Source of the DNA: an uncultured Cohaesibacter sp. | Lineage (GTDB): Bacteria; Pseudomonadota; Alphaproteobacteria; Rhizobiales; Cohaesibacteraceae | Length of the DNA stretch: 64,000 nucleotides | Direction of reading: 5' to 3' | Assembly: GCF_963677725.1 (NCBI RefSeq) | Contig: NZ_OY782507.1 | Coordinates: forward strand, 434,001 to 498,000 | Shown: one piece after another, positions 55,479 through 63,893 of the stretch | Position numbering within the stretch: the stretch's first letter is position 1 | Layout of the letters: each line of letters starts with the position of its first letter | Notes under the pieces: model-generated | Databases searched by the model: none | Told to the model about the DNA's origin: nothing | Seen by the model: the letters and a program-made list of their open reading frames with translations, nothing else | Position numbers and translations under genes: made by a program

Positions 55479-56810
55479 TCAGCCTGTTCGGGCTGGACCG
55501 ATGATATGGGCAAAGGATCCAAAAACCGAGCCGACTTTTTGCCCCATGGGGCCAACATCGCGGCCCGTTGCTGCCTTGGCATCAAACAGGCTTTCCGCCT
55601 CTCCCATCCAGGTGATTTGGGAGAAGTGGAATTCGTGCGCATTGAGGACTTCCGGCCACGGCAAATCTGATTGATGGCTAAGTTTTCTATAGCCTAATTT
55701 TAACTTAGGCTTATTAAAACTTGTGCTGATTGGCAGCAAATCCAACATCGGATAGGCGACGCCCTCTTTTGAGGTAATGGCGCGTCCCAACACCATATAA
55801 CCCCCACATTCCCCGAAAATAAGGATTCCAGCGTCTGCCGCGGTCTGCATGCTCGCTTTGAAGTTTTGGGCGACAGCCAATTGCTCCAGATACAATTCCG
55901 GATAGCCGCCCGGCAAATAGATGGCATCTGCATCAGGGGATGGCGTCTCGTCTTTCAAAGGAGAAAAGTACGAAATTTCAGCGCCTTGCTCTTGCCACTC
56001 GGAAGTCAAATGGGGGTAGATGAAGGTAAAGGCAGCATCCTTGGCAATTGCAATATGACGCCCTAGTGGCGCCAGCTGATGGGTGTGGTCCGACCGAGCG
56101 GACTGAGAAGCGGCAACGCGAGATTGGGCAATGGCCAGCATTTGATCAAGATCGACATACTGACCCACATGGTCTGCAATGCGGTCGATCTTGTCTGACA
56201 GCTCGTGATGTTCGCTTGCCTGCACCAATCCCAGATGACGCGATGGCAAAGAGAGGTCTTCGGATACACGCACCGCACCGACCACAGGAATATCGACCTT
56301 GGCGAAGCTTTCGCGCAACATGCTTTCGTGGATTTCGCTGCCAACCCGGTTCAGAATGACTCCCCCAATGATGACATCGGGGTCATGGAGTTTGATACCA
56401 TTGGCAATGGCTGCCGCCGTTTGCGCCTGCCCTTTCACGTCAAGCACCAGAATGACCGGTAGCTTTAATATGCTGGCAAGTGTGGCAGTGGACCCCTGCC
56501 CGTTGGCCGCACCGTCAAACAGCCCCATCACCCCTTCGACGAACAGCATATCAAAGCCTGAAGCCTGCTTCTGACTGCGCGCCCGCAAGGCATCTGGCGC
56601 CATTGCCCAAGGATCTAGATTAATGGAGGGATGGCCCGATGCTACCGCATGAAAGGCCGGATCGATATAATCCGGCCCTGTTTTCGCAGGGGCAACTTTG
56701 AGGCCTTTGCGCATGAAAAGCCGCTGCAAGCCAAGCGACAGCGTCGTTTTGCCTGAATTGGAACTGCTTGCAGCGAGAATCAGGCCCGGTATGCCCGTCA
56801 TTTCCGTCAT
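55479..56810 (-). CDS. cobB: cobyrinic / hydrogenobyrinic acid a,c-diamide synthase
   Basis: CobB/CbiA amidates the a and c carboxylates using glutamine and ATP. The ATG at 56810 overlaps the cobA stop as ATGA and gives 443 residues. The N-terminal synthetase has the P-loop AASSSNSGKTTLSLGL near residue 12 and KTGPDYIDPAFH; the C-terminal type I glutaminase has the catalytic Cys in IFGECGGYMVLG and the His in NAHEFHFSQI. The frame is open 27 codons upstream, inside cobA, with no family match. Not to be confused with the sirtuin gene of the same symbol at 24.9 kb. Confidence 0.95.
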   Translation of the reverse strand: MTEMTGIPGLILAASSSNSGKTTLSLGLQRLFMRKGLKVAPAKTGPDYIDPAFHAVASGHPSINLDPWAMAPDALRARSQKQASGFDMLFVEGVMGLFDGAANGQGSTATLASILKLPVILVLDVKGQAQTAAAIANGIKLHDPDVIIGGVILNRVGSEIHESMLRESFAKVDIPVVGAVRVSEDLSLPSRHLGLVQASEHHELSDKIDRIADHVGQYVDLDQMLAIAQSRVAASQSARSDHTHQLAPLGRHIAIAKDAAFTFIYPHLTSEWQEQGAEISYFSPLKDETPSPDADAIYLPGGYPELYLEQLAVAQNFKASMQTAADAGILIFGECGGYMVLGRAITSKEGVAYPMLDLLPISTSFNKPKLKLGYRKLSHQSDLPWPEVLNAHEFHFSQITWMGEAESLFDAKAATGRDVGPMGQKVGSVFGSFAHIIGPARTG

Positions 56811-57685
56811 GCGTTCACAGTCTCGTGCAAGGCAGGCGCTGCAAGCGGATCGGCGACGAGAACCTTGCCATATTCCGCATGGCCAAGCCAATCAAGGCCC
56901 GCGCGCAATTTGACCACATCGCCAATGACGAACAAGGCCGGTGGTGCGAGATCTGTTTTCTCAAGATCGTCTACAATTTCGCCCAAGGTGGAGACCAGAA
57001 TGCGCTGGTCCGGGGTGGTCGCATTGCATACCACTGCCGCCCCCTCTTCGGGGCGACGGCCACCGGCGATCAACTTGTCAACGATTGAGCTGAGATGCTT
57101 CATGGCCATATACATGACCAAGACCTGTGACCCTTTGGCCAAGGCATCCCAATCCAATGCGGATGGCAGTTCCCCGGTCTGGTCGTGACCGGTCAGGAAG
57201 GTGACTGACTGGTTGACCGCGCGATGGGTGGCCGGAATCCCCGCATAGCACAGCCCGCCAATACCGGCGGTGATGCCCGGGACAATGCGGAAAGGTATTT
57301 TTTCGGCAACCAGTTGCAGAGCCTCTTCGCCGCCACGGCCAAAAATCAAAGGGTCGCCGCCTTTCAAACGCAACACGCGCTTGCCCTGTTTTGCCAGTTC
57401 GATCAGCCGCAGATTGATGTCTTTTTGCTTCGGAGACGGCTTGCCTCCGCGCTTGCCTGCATATTCGGTCACAACACCAGAGTGCGCCAAAGAGAGGATG
57501 GACTTATCGACCAAAGCGTCATACACGATCACATCGGCTTGGCGGATCGCGTTGATGGCATGCAATGTCAACAATCCACGATCACCGGGGCCTGCGCCCA
57601 CGAGCCATACCCAGCCGGGAAGAAATTCCGGCATACCTTCAAAAAGGGACATGCTGTCGGTATTGAGTTTGGGATCAGTCGACAT
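56807..57685 (-). CDS. cobA: uroporphyrinogen-III C-methyltransferase
   Basis: CobA (SUMT) adds methyl groups at C2 and C7 of uroporphyrinogen III to make precorrin-2, the entry step. I chose the ATG at 57685 with AGGA upstream, giving 292 residues; the frame continues about 68 codons upstream into the divergent cbiD gene, which is unlikely. Motifs are VWLVGAGPGDRGLLTLHAI, VYDALVDKSIL, RLKGGDPLIFGRGGEEAL and RIVPGITAGIGG. It lacks CysG dehydrogenase and chelatase domains. It lies divergent to cbiD with 64 bases between. Confidence 0.95.
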   Translation of the reverse strand: MSTDPKLNTDSMSLFEGMPEFLPGWVWLVGAGPGDRGLLTLHAINAIRQADVIVYDALVDKSILSLAHSGVVTEYAGKRGGKPSPKQKDINLRLIELAKQGKRVLRLKGGDPLIFGRGGEEALQLVAEKIPFRIVPGITAGIGGLCYAGIPATHRAVNQSVTFLTGHDQTGELPSALDWDALAKGSQVLVMYMAMKHLSSIVDKLIAGGRRPEEGAAVVCNATTPDQRILVSTLGEIVDDLEKTDLAPPALFVIGDVVKLRAGLDWLGHAEYGKVLVADPLAAPALHETVNA

Positions 57686-57749
57686 CTTATTTCCTGCTAT
57701 TTCATCTAAAGCGTGGTCACCACGCTCATATGCGGTGTATATCTGAGCC

Positions 57750-58889
57750 ATGTCAGAAGTTGAAGAAAAACCAGAAGAAGGCACGGCCCTGCGTAGAGGT
57801 TGGACGACTGGCGCTTGTGCGACGGCTGCCACGAAGGCGGCGTTGACAGCTCTTGTCACCCGTGCTTTTCCTGACCCTGTAACTATCACTTTGCCAAAGG
57901 GGCAACAACCTGCCTTTACGTTGAGCTTTGAGCGTCTTGAGCATGATCTAGCTCAAGTCGGTATCGTTAAAGATGCAGGCGATGACCCAGATGTAACCCA
58001 CGGTGCCCTTGTGCTTTCTCAAGTGTCTTGGGGTGTACCCGGCTCTGGCGTAACGTTCAAGGCTGGGGATGGTGTAGGCATGGTGACTCGCCCCGGATTG
58101 CCGATTCCTGCTGGCGAGCCGGCCATCAATCCGGTGCCGCGGCAATTGATGCGCGAAGTGGTGATGAATTTATCACAAGAACTCGGTTTCTCGCCAGATG
58201 TCGAAATCAGGATTTCGGTGCAGAACGGAGAAAAACTTGCCAAGAAAACGTGGAACCCAAGGCTTGGTATTGTCGGCGGGCTGTCCATTCTTGGCACAAC
58301 GGGAATCGTCGTGCCCTTCTCTTGTTCTGCATGGATTCACTCTATCCACCGAGGCATCGATGTGGCGCGCGCCGAAGGCCAGAACCATGTCACCGGCTGC
58401 ACAGGGTCTACTTCTGAAAAGGTTGTTTGCGGCCTTTATGATTTCCCCGATTTCGCCAAGCTCGACATGGGCGATTTTGTTGGCGGTATGCTGAAATATT
58501 TGCGCAAAAACCCTGTTCCACGCCTTACGATTGGTGGAGGCTTTGCTAAACTCTGCAAGCTGGCGCAAGGCCATATGGATCTGCATTCCGGCCGCAGCCA
58601 AGTGGATTTTGAATGGATGGCAGGCTTTCTGACGGAAATGGGAGCAGATGACGGCCTCGTTGAACGCACGCGCACGGCCAATACAGCAATGGCAATTTTG
58701 GAAGATGCTGAGAAATGCGGTGTGGATGTTGCCAATGCCATTGCCTTGCGAGCGCAAAAAGAGGCTCTGCGCATTCTTGGTGAGGCACCCATTGGCGTCG
58801 ACATTGTCGTCGTGAGCCGTGATGGCCGCCTGTTGGCACGCACGCCCGTCGCTAGCCCTGCCACAAGGCATCCTTCTGATTTGGTTTAA
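57750..58889 (+). CDS. cbiD: cobalt-precorrin-5B (C1)-methyltransferase
   Basis: CbiD methylates C1 in the oxygen-independent pathway, the step done by CobF in the oxygen-dependent one. The 379-residue protein has the signature RRGWTTGACATAATKAAL near residue 14, GVGMVTRPGLPIPAGEPAIN near 110 and VTGCTGSTSEK. It lies divergent to cobA and 12 bases upstream of cobK, so these two form a unit. Together with the CbiG domain this marks a mixed pathway. Confidence 0.95.
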   Translation: MSEVEEKPEEGTALRRGWTTGACATAATKAALTALVTRAFPDPVTITLPKGQQPAFTLSFERLEHDLAQVGIVKDAGDDPDVTHGALVLSQVSWGVPGSGVTFKAGDGVGMVTRPGLPIPAGEPAINPVPRQLMREVVMNLSQELGFSPDVEIRISVQNGEKLAKKTWNPRLGIVGGLSILGTTGIVVPFSCSAWIHSIHRGIDVARAEGQNHVTGCTGSTSEKVVCGLYDFPDFAKLDMGDFVGGMLKYLRKNPVPRLTIGGGFAKLCKLAQGHMDLHSGRSQVDFEWMAGFLTEMGADDGLVERTRTANTAMAILEDAEKCGVDVANAIALRAQKEALRILGEAPIGVDIVVVSRDGRLLARTPVASPATRHPSDLV

Positions 58890-58901
58890 GGATCGCGCAT
58901 T

Positions 58902-59672
58902 ATGGGCAAGAAAATCCTCATTCTTGGCGGCACGACCGAGGCAAGGCATCTGGTTGAGGCATTACTCAAGGATGGGGGCTATGATGTTACTCTCTCGCTG
59001 GCGGGTGCCCTTGGGGCGGGGACGGAAGCTGCATTTCGTGGGCGTTTGGTCGGGGCAGATCTGACGCGCTTGCAAATCAGGCTTGGTGGTTTTGGCGGTG
59101 TTGAAGGCTTGGCCGACTATTTGCGTTCTGAGTATTTCGATGTGTTGGTTGATGCGACGCATCCCTATGCAGTCCAGATCAGTCACAATGCCTTTGAAGC
59201 AGCCACCAGTTGCGACACACTTATGGCTCGTCTTGAGCGTCCCGCATGGGATGCACCATCAGGGTCAGACTGGATCGTGGCTGACGACATTGAAGAGGCT
59301 GCGCGTCTGATACCTTCAAGCTCTCGCGTATTGTTGGCAGTGGGGAGACAGTCAGCCACTCCATTTCACATGAGGTCGGATTGCCAGTTCCTATTGCGCT
59401 CCATTGCCCCCGCTGACAAGGGTGCCTTGGGCGAGAATTTTTCCTTTTGTCTTTCCATGCCGGGCAAGACTAAAGAAGATGAAATTCGGCTTCTGCAAGA
59501 AGAAAATATCACGTGTCTTGTCACCAAGAATTCGGGCGGCGATCGTTCTTTCCACAAAGTAGCCGCGGCACAATCACTCACCTTAAAGATCGTTATGATC
59601 ACGCGCCCTCACCTTCCGGTTTGTTGCACATTCAATGATTTGAGCGCCTTGCTTGATTGGCTGACCGATTAA
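58902..59672 (+). CDS. cobK: precorrin-6A reductase
   Basis: CobK/CbiJ reduces precorrin-6A (or its cobalt form) to 6B with NAD(P)H. The 256-residue protein starts GKKILILGGTTEARHLVEALL, a Rossmann-like opening, with FDVLVDATHPYAVQISHNA near residue 85 and ITCLVTKNSGGDRSFHKV near 200. Whether it acts on metal-free or cobalt-loaded substrate cannot be read from sequence. Confidence 0.93.
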   Translation: MGKKILILGGTTEARHLVEALLKDGGYDVTLSLAGALGAGTEAAFRGRLVGADLTRLQIRLGGFGGVEGLADYLRSEYFDVLVDATHPYAVQISHNAFEAATSCDTLMARLERPAWDAPSGSDWIVADDIEEAARLIPSSSRVLLAVGRQSATPFHMRSDCQFLLRSIAPADKGALGENFSFCLSMPGKTKEDEIRLLQEENITCLVTKNSGGDRSFHKVAAAQSLTLKIVMITRPHLPVCCTFNDLSALLDWLTD

Positions 59673-60085
59673 ATTCCCGCCCTGATCCCGGCCTCAAAAT
59701 TGCCTATTTTTTTCGTTTCCGGCTGACAAAATTAAGGGCAGAAGTCTCCTTTTTTGCCAATTTTCAGCCCACACCTGCTAATTAAATACGATGGAACAAA
59801 AAAGGTTAGGTTACGTTTTTCCTCTATATATCATTGAGATAGCGCTTATTAGACTTGGTTCAAATGGTATAAATTATAAAAATTTCATGAAACTTAGTTG
59901 CAGATGAAATTCTATTCTTCCGAAAACGTATTTCTTGATGTACTCTTTTAATGTTGATTTTTCTTCAAGCGTCGGGCGCTCGCAAAAATTCGGAGAGGTT
60001 TTGTTTTCCTGATGCAGGGGAAATTGACATCCCAACGTATATGAGGTGCGTAGGGGAAGGCCCACAAGTCAAAAGGAAATTGAAG
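59673..60085. other. long AT-rich leader region upstream of cspA
   Basis: About 410 bases with no supported gene. Strongly AT-rich from 59745 to 59960, then a GC-richer stretch up to the cspA start. A long untranslated leader that folds with temperature is a known feature of cspA-type genes and could occupy the 3' part here. Confidence 0.5.
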
Positions 60086-60295
60086 ATGGCAACCGGAACT
60101 GTAAAGTGGTTCAACCCAACAAAAGGTTATGGCTTCATCGAGCCAGCCGAAGGTGGCAAAGACGCTTTTGTTCACATTTCTGCGGTTGAACGTTCCGGCC
60201 TGACAACCCTAACCGAAGGTCAGAAGGTTGAATATGAAATGGTCGAAGGTCGCAACGGCAAGGAGAATGCGGACAATCTGAAAGTTGTCGGCTAA
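60086..60295 (+). CDS. cold-shock protein, CspA family
   Basis: A 69-residue single cold-shock domain that binds single-stranded RNA. Both RNA-binding motifs are intact: GYGFIEP and DAFVHIS. The ATG at 60086 opens [16 protein letters not shown]; a frame extends upstream but is not conserved. AAGGAAA serves as ribosome binding site. A terminator follows. Confidence 0.96.
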   Translation: MATGTVKWFNPTKGYGFIEPAEGGKDAFVHISAVERSGLTTLTEGQKVEYEMVEGRNGKENADNLKVVG

Positions 60296-60331
60296 CCGCT
60301 CAGACCAAGGCCATATTGGCTCCAAAAATAG

Positions 60332-60363
60332 AACCCTGGTGCTCAGTTGCATCGGGGTTTTCT
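60332..60363 (+). terminator. rho-independent terminator of the cspA-family gene
   Basis: AACCCTGGTG (60332-60341) pairs with CATCGGGGTT (60350-60359) over 10 bp including G-T pairs, loop CTCAGTTG, followed by TTC. Confidence 0.82.
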
Positions 60364-60472
60364 TGCGTGTTTTAAACAGTGTTTGGATAAGTCGATCTTC
60401 GCTTTGAAAAAGTCATTTTGACGCTTGCGCTTTGCGACAAAGCCTCATATAAACCGCCTCACCGATTGATGA

Positions 60473-60547
60473 GCGCCCTTCGTCTAGCGGTTAGGACGCC
60501 GCCCTTTCACGGCGGTAACACGGGTTCGAGTCCCGTAGGGCGTGCCA
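60473..60547 (+). tRNA. tRNA-Glu (anticodon TTC)
   Basis: A complete 75-base cloverleaf with encoded CCA: acceptor GCGCCCT/AGGGCGT with a G-T first pair, D arm GTCTAGCGGTTAGGAC, anticodon stem-loop CCGCC-CTTTCAC-GGCGG, T arm CGGG-TTCGAGT-CCCG. The TTC anticodon reads GAA/GAG. An integrase remnant lies just downstream, which suggests it served as an integration site. Confidence 0.96.
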
Positions 60548-60555
60548 CTTTCAAC

Positions 60556-60594
60556 AAAAAGCCCTTGCAGCTCAGGCAGTTGCGAGGGCTTTTG
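60556..60594. terminator. terminator after tRNA-Glu
   Basis: AAAAGCCCTTGC (60557-60568) pairs with GCGAGGGCTTTT (60582-60593) with one T-G pair, 13-base loop. T-runs exist on both sides, so it may also stop transcription from the minus-strand remnant genes. Confidence 0.82.
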
Positions 60595-60620
60595 TCCAAC
60601 CGGGGTCCCTAGGTTAGACA

Positions 60621-60788
60621 TCATTTCAGCTTTGCCATTGCATTGTCGGCATAGGAAGCCTCGAATTCTTTCAAACCATATGTTCCTTGGATATAGCAGG
60701 AGCTGCATCCCTTGAGCCTGAAGCGCCATCGGGTCTTGCCGTGGCGGTCCGTGACTCTGGTGACGCCGGGATAAGGGTTACGTTTCAT
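60621..60788 (-). pseudogene. site-specific integrase, N-terminal fragment
   Basis: A 55-codon frame reading MKRNPYPGVTRVTDRHGKTR and ending after GTYGLKEFEASYADNAMAKLK-like sequence. It matches the N-terminal arm-binding region of tyrosine recombinases common in alphaproteobacterial islands. Those proteins run to about 330-400 residues with a catalytic R-H-R-Y domain, which is entirely missing; the frame stops 74 bases from tRNA-Glu. The start codon overlaps the stop of the upstream 61-aa gene as ATGA. A deletion from the tRNA side into the integrase would explain the remnant. Confidence 0.75.
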
Positions 60789-60970
60789 TTTTCCAGTATG
60801 TTGTCCCAGTCGTTTGCGTCTCCTAGTCCCGGTTGATCTGGGTCTTTGATCTGCAGAGTGATCTCGCCGAAGACGGTGATAGAGATTGCCGCTATGGCGA
60901 CACCAGCTGATTGTGCGCCTCGGATGGCCCGCTTTATGTCTGCCTGCTTTAATGTCGCTGCGGTTTTCAT
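60785..60970 (-). CDS. small island protein normally paired with the integrase
   Basis: A 61-residue protein (MKTAATLKQADIKRAIRGAQ at its start) with a good ribosome binding site (AGGAGC). It consists of an N-terminal helix of DNA-binding type, a short beta region (ISITVFGEITLQI) and an acidic tail. Proteins of this look often precede tyrosine integrases in Hyphomicrobiales islands and may act as excision or regulatory factors; that is from memory of gene context, not from a known structure. It is translationally coupled to the integrase fragment. Confidence 0.7.
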   Translation of the reverse strand: MKTAATLKQADIKRAIRGAQSAGVAIAAISITVFGEITLQIKDPDQPGLGDANDWDNILEK

Positions 60971-61255
60971 GACGGCTCCTGTCTGCTTTCTCGGCGAATT
61001 CCATCGCTACGCCGCCCGGTTGAATGCCAACCGACGGCTCTTTGTGTTTGCGTGAACTAAAAGGGAAGTAGAAAAGCTGAGAGCGGGTCGCAAACCAAAA
61101 TGAAATTGATAATAAAGTTATCTGATTGATTTCATGAGGTTTTATTCCCGGTTTCTGCCGTTTTCGTCGCAACGATCTGCTTTGCCGCCGATGCTGTCTC
61201 ATTGGCCTCGCCATCACGGTATGGATGGCGAGGTTGATCGGTGCGTTTACTTGAT

Positions 61256-61522
61256 TTACAGTTCTCTGAATGATTGTGCCCGTTGCTTCTCAGCATGAAT
61301 GAGGTCCAGAACACAGCGATTGCTGACAGCATCGATCAGGGCATGCATTGGCCTGATGTCGTCGAAAATATCGCCGAGTGCAATATCGGGCAAAGAGGAA
61401 GACGCCTGTCGAGCCGCGCGGATTGCATCGGCTCCGATATCGACGATGCGGCTGGCATCGGTCGAATGCTGATCGACAAGAAGCGAAATATTGTGACTGT
61501 AGGTTTCCGGTATAAGGGGCAT
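61256..61522 (-). CDS. small protein of unknown function in the tRNA-Glu remnant
   Basis: An 88-residue soluble protein whose ATG follows AAAGGA. The sequence is mostly helical (DIGADAIRAARQASSSLPDI, MHALIDAVSNRCVLDLIHAEK) with one Cys and two His near the C-terminal half. I do not recognise a family. It lies between the 61-aa gene and the PemK-like gene on the same strand. Confidence 0.6.
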   Translation of the reverse strand: MPLIPETYSHNISLLVDQHSTDASRIVDIGADAIRAARQASSSLPDIALGDIFDDIRPMHALIDAVSNRCVLDLIHAEKQRAQSFREL

Positions 61523-61605
61523 GAATTTTCCTTTCGTATTGATAGGGGCGTGATTTGTCCGGCCGACACCGTGGCTGGTCGGACAAATCTTAAACCATTC
61601 TGTGA

Positions 61606-62172
61606 CTACTGCTGGGGATCGGGTGTTGGGATGGCAATCGGCGCAGGGATAATCATCCCGGACATTTGGCAGCCAGATCTCTTGGCAAGCAGGGCTTGCA
61701 GTTTGAGCAGATCGGCTCGTCCTTCTGCGCGCTCAACGTTGATGGCATGGATACGAGCTCTAAGGCGTTCAAACTGATCGAGCTCGTCGCCAACCAAGCG
61801 GCCAAGGACTGGTGTTCCATCCATGCCAGAAGCAAAGCCTTCATGGTTGACAGAGACGATCACAAGCCCCCGCAGATTGTAGACTGTCGGCTGCGTGAGA
61901 CCAACAGCACCAAAGGCGGCAGAATGTTCGACCCGGAATTCGGCTCCGTGGTTAAAAGATGTCCCGACTGCATGCCCCCGTGCGAGGGTCAGATAACGGG
62001 TGCCGCCATAGATTGCCTCGTCAACGATGAGACATGGCAATGCCTTCTTGGGTGGTTGTAGAGGATTGTGGCGATGATCTGAAGGCATCTCAAAGGCAAC
62101 AATGTCGCCACAGCTGACAGTGTCTTGCCAGTTGCTGGTGTGCGTCGTGGATGGAATATTTTCGCTGGTCAT
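61606..62172 (-). CDS. PemK/MazF-like protein in the tRNA-Glu remnant
   Basis: A 188-residue protein starting at ATG 62172 behind CGGAG. The core resembles the PemK/MazF beta-barrel: CGDIVAFEMPSD at the start, then KKALPCLIVDEAIYGGTRYL (the RPCLVL-type strand), LARGHAVGTSF and GLVIVSVNHEGFA. Longer C-terminal helices follow (ELDQFERLRARIHAINVERAE). MazF toxins are about 110 residues with an exposed catalytic Arg and Thr/Ser; the Arg at the first loop is replaced (KKALPC), so endoribonuclease activity is uncertain. No antitoxin-like gene is directly upstream. Confidence 0.55.
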   Translation of the reverse strand: MTSENIPSTTHTSNWQDTVSCGDIVAFEMPSDHRHNPLQPPKKALPCLIVDEAIYGGTRYLTLARGHAVGTSFNHGAEFRVEHSAAFGAVGLTQPTVYNLRGLVIVSVNHEGFASGMDGTPVLGRLVGDELDQFERLRARIHAINVERAEGRADLLKLQALLAKRSGCQMSGMIIPAPIAIPTPDPQQ

Positions 62173-62304
62173 CAATATCTCCGACCTTGGTTGAAGGGAT
62201 TTTGACACCTGCCTTTCCTGGTTTCTCTTTCTGGCGAACTGGATCGGGCGCGGCGTCACCAGACCCGCTGCGCACAATCCGGTCGCCATCTGTCAGAGGT
62301 TTTT

Positions 62305-62339
62305 GATCTCATGCTGATTGGTGGGATCAGCATGAGATC
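62305..62339. repeat. perfect 14-bp inverted repeat
   Basis: GATCTCATGCTGAT (62305-62318) and its exact complement (62326-62339) flank a 7-base loop (TGGTGGG). There is no T-run outside either arm (TTTTT lies 5' of the left arm on the plus strand), so it is not a normal terminator. Confidence 0.8.
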
Positions 62340-62400
62340 AGGGAGCTTGCAGTTTAAGGGAAAGAGCCGCGAGAAAACCGCCGCCAAGAGGTTGTCTCGC

Positions 62401-62576
62401 GTCCGGCTGAAGGCCGCCAAGGGGATCCAAGGTGGGCATGGCAATCGCTCCCTTGGCCGGAGTTGGTCTGGCAGAGAGGATCGTCTACCAGTCGCCAGAC
62501 AGGCCCGTCGGAGACGAGTGGGAGATCCAAGAAGGTGGGCGCGATAGTCCCCTCTGGTCCGGCTGATGGCCCCTGA
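62401..62576 (+). repeat. pair of decayed direct repeats with a 100-base period
   Basis: GGGGATCCAAGGTGGGC at 62421 recurs as GGAGATCCAAGAAGGTGGGC at 62521, and similarity continues for about 40 bases to CCGG at 62457 and 62559. The word GTCCGGCTGAAGGCC at 62401 recurs as GTCCGGCTGATGGCC near 62558. The copies differ by substitutions and small indels, which fits an old duplication. Confidence 0.55.
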
Positions 62577-62912
62577 AGAGTTTGGGTAGGCGGCGCGCTT
62601 TTCATGCGGCGATATCATCGGCGCCGGGGTCTTGAGGGGGCGAGCGAATGGCAAGTGACAGTCAGACCGCCAGGGCAGTTTCACTTGCTTAGTGAGTCAG
62701 AAAGGCAACAAAAAAATAAGGTGCTGTGTAAACAGCAATGTGTGCAAAAATCACCGCCCCAATGTCTGGGTGTTCGGGCGCGGTTGGGCTGGATAGAAGG
62801 AGGTGACTGTGACGAAGCGCAAGTCAGCTTTGTTTGTCTAAATCTTTCAGTCAGATTGGATTGTGTGTCACATTTTTCTTGAACAATGCGGCCCTCGCTC
62901 AAAAGACAGCAT

Positions 62913-63893
62913 TCAAATAGTCGCCTCTTTCGCCTCGATCCAGTGTTGCACGAGTTTGGCAACGTCATCGGAGTTGTTGTCCATCATGGGAACGTGCGAG
63001 TTGCCGGAGATGCCCTTGGCTGGGAGATCCAGCGTATCAACAGTTCCCCCACATTCTTCCAGCCTGCGAGCATAGGCATTCGCATTGGACCGATAAGACA
63101 CCCAAGTCGCCGATGTCTGAATGTAATCACCCCAGACAAAGAAATGTGGAACTTTTTGCGCCTCGCCTAAATCAAGCGGTGCGGAAGCCGGTTCGATTAT
63201 GACAACACCTTTGAAATATTCCGGATGTCGCGCGACTGCTTCAAGGGCAAAGTTACCTCCCTGACTATGGGAAATCAGCCAAACCGGGCCTGTCCTTTTT
63301 AGCACGTCGAAATAGGCGTCCAGTGTTTCAGCCCCATGATTGGTCCAACGAGGAACAAATTGAGCTGAAAAATGCTCAAAACACTCCACCGGGAATCGGG
63401 TGCCTTCATGAGCCTGCCTGCGAGTGGCATCGCTGGCATATCCGTCTGCCGTGCCAAAGCGGAAAAGCTCCCATGCTTCATTGCTCGTCCGAAAGATTGG
63501 AGGAACATCAAATATCTCCGGATAGGGAGACCAACCGGATCGACCGCGCTCCACTGCATCGCAGACATAGGTATCAAACCCGGCCTGAAGAAACCGCATT
63601 TGCCAGCCTGGCCGTCCATCGGGGGTTGTCTCCCAAGTGACACCGGTCATTGCGCCGCCATGCCAAAACATCACCGGCGCTTTGAATTTGGCGGCGGCAT
63701 GGCGCACATATTGGACGTAGCATTGTCCGGTCACGTAATCACCGTTCAGATCCACCAGCCGCTCTGGTCCATTGCGCGCAACCTGTACCAGTTTTTGCGG
63801 CTGGTCTGTCAGTGTGACCCGTCGGCCACCCGCAAAGAAACTGCCGATTTCAGAAATATTCAGAGCAGTTCTGGCGCCATCCTGCATAGTCAT
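62913..63893 (-). CDS. alpha/beta hydrolase, esterase-like
   Basis: A 326-residue protein of the alpha/beta hydrolase fold. The oxyanion region is VMFWHGGAMTG near residue 95, the nucleophile Ser lies in WLISHSQGGNFALE near 213, and a late GNSHVPMMDNNSD supplies the catalytic His near 303. VIIEPAS follows the nucleophile strand. There is no signal peptide, so it is cytoplasmic; the substrate is unknown. Its ATG overlaps the stop of the upstream partial gene as ATGA, so the two are co-transcribed. Confidence 0.88.
   Translation of the reverse strand: MTMQDGARTALNISEIGSFFAGGRRVTLTDQPQKLVQVARNGPERLVDLNGDYVTGQCYVQYVRHAAAKFKAPVMFWHGGAMTGVTWETTPDGRPGWQMRFLQAGFDTYVCDAVERGRSGWSPYPEIFDVPPIFRTSNEAWELFRFGTADGYASDATRRQAHEGTRFPVECFEHFSAQFVPRWTNHGAETLDAYFDVLKRTGPVWLISHSQGGNFALEAVARHPEYFKGVVIIEPASAPLDLGEAQKVPHFFVWGDYIQTSATWVSYRSNANAYARRLEECGGTVDTLDLPAKGISGNSHVPMMDNNSDDVAKLVQHWIEAKEATI

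Larger units (their letters stand above)
62173..62912. other. gene-free, repeat-bearing region between the remnant and the hydrolase gene
   Basis: About 740 bases. A minus-strand frame of 142 codons (62256-62684) is open but rich in Arg, Pro and Ser, without a ribosome binding site, and unlike any protein I know. The stretch holds a 14-bp stem-loop and imperfect direct repeats, described separately, and looks like decayed mobile DNA. Confidence 0.5.

Noticed and set aside
62256-62684. 142-codon minus-strand frame in the repeat region
   Set aside because: No ribosome binding site, Arg/Pro/Ser-rich low-complexity product, and it overlaps the hairpin and repeats; probably not a gene.
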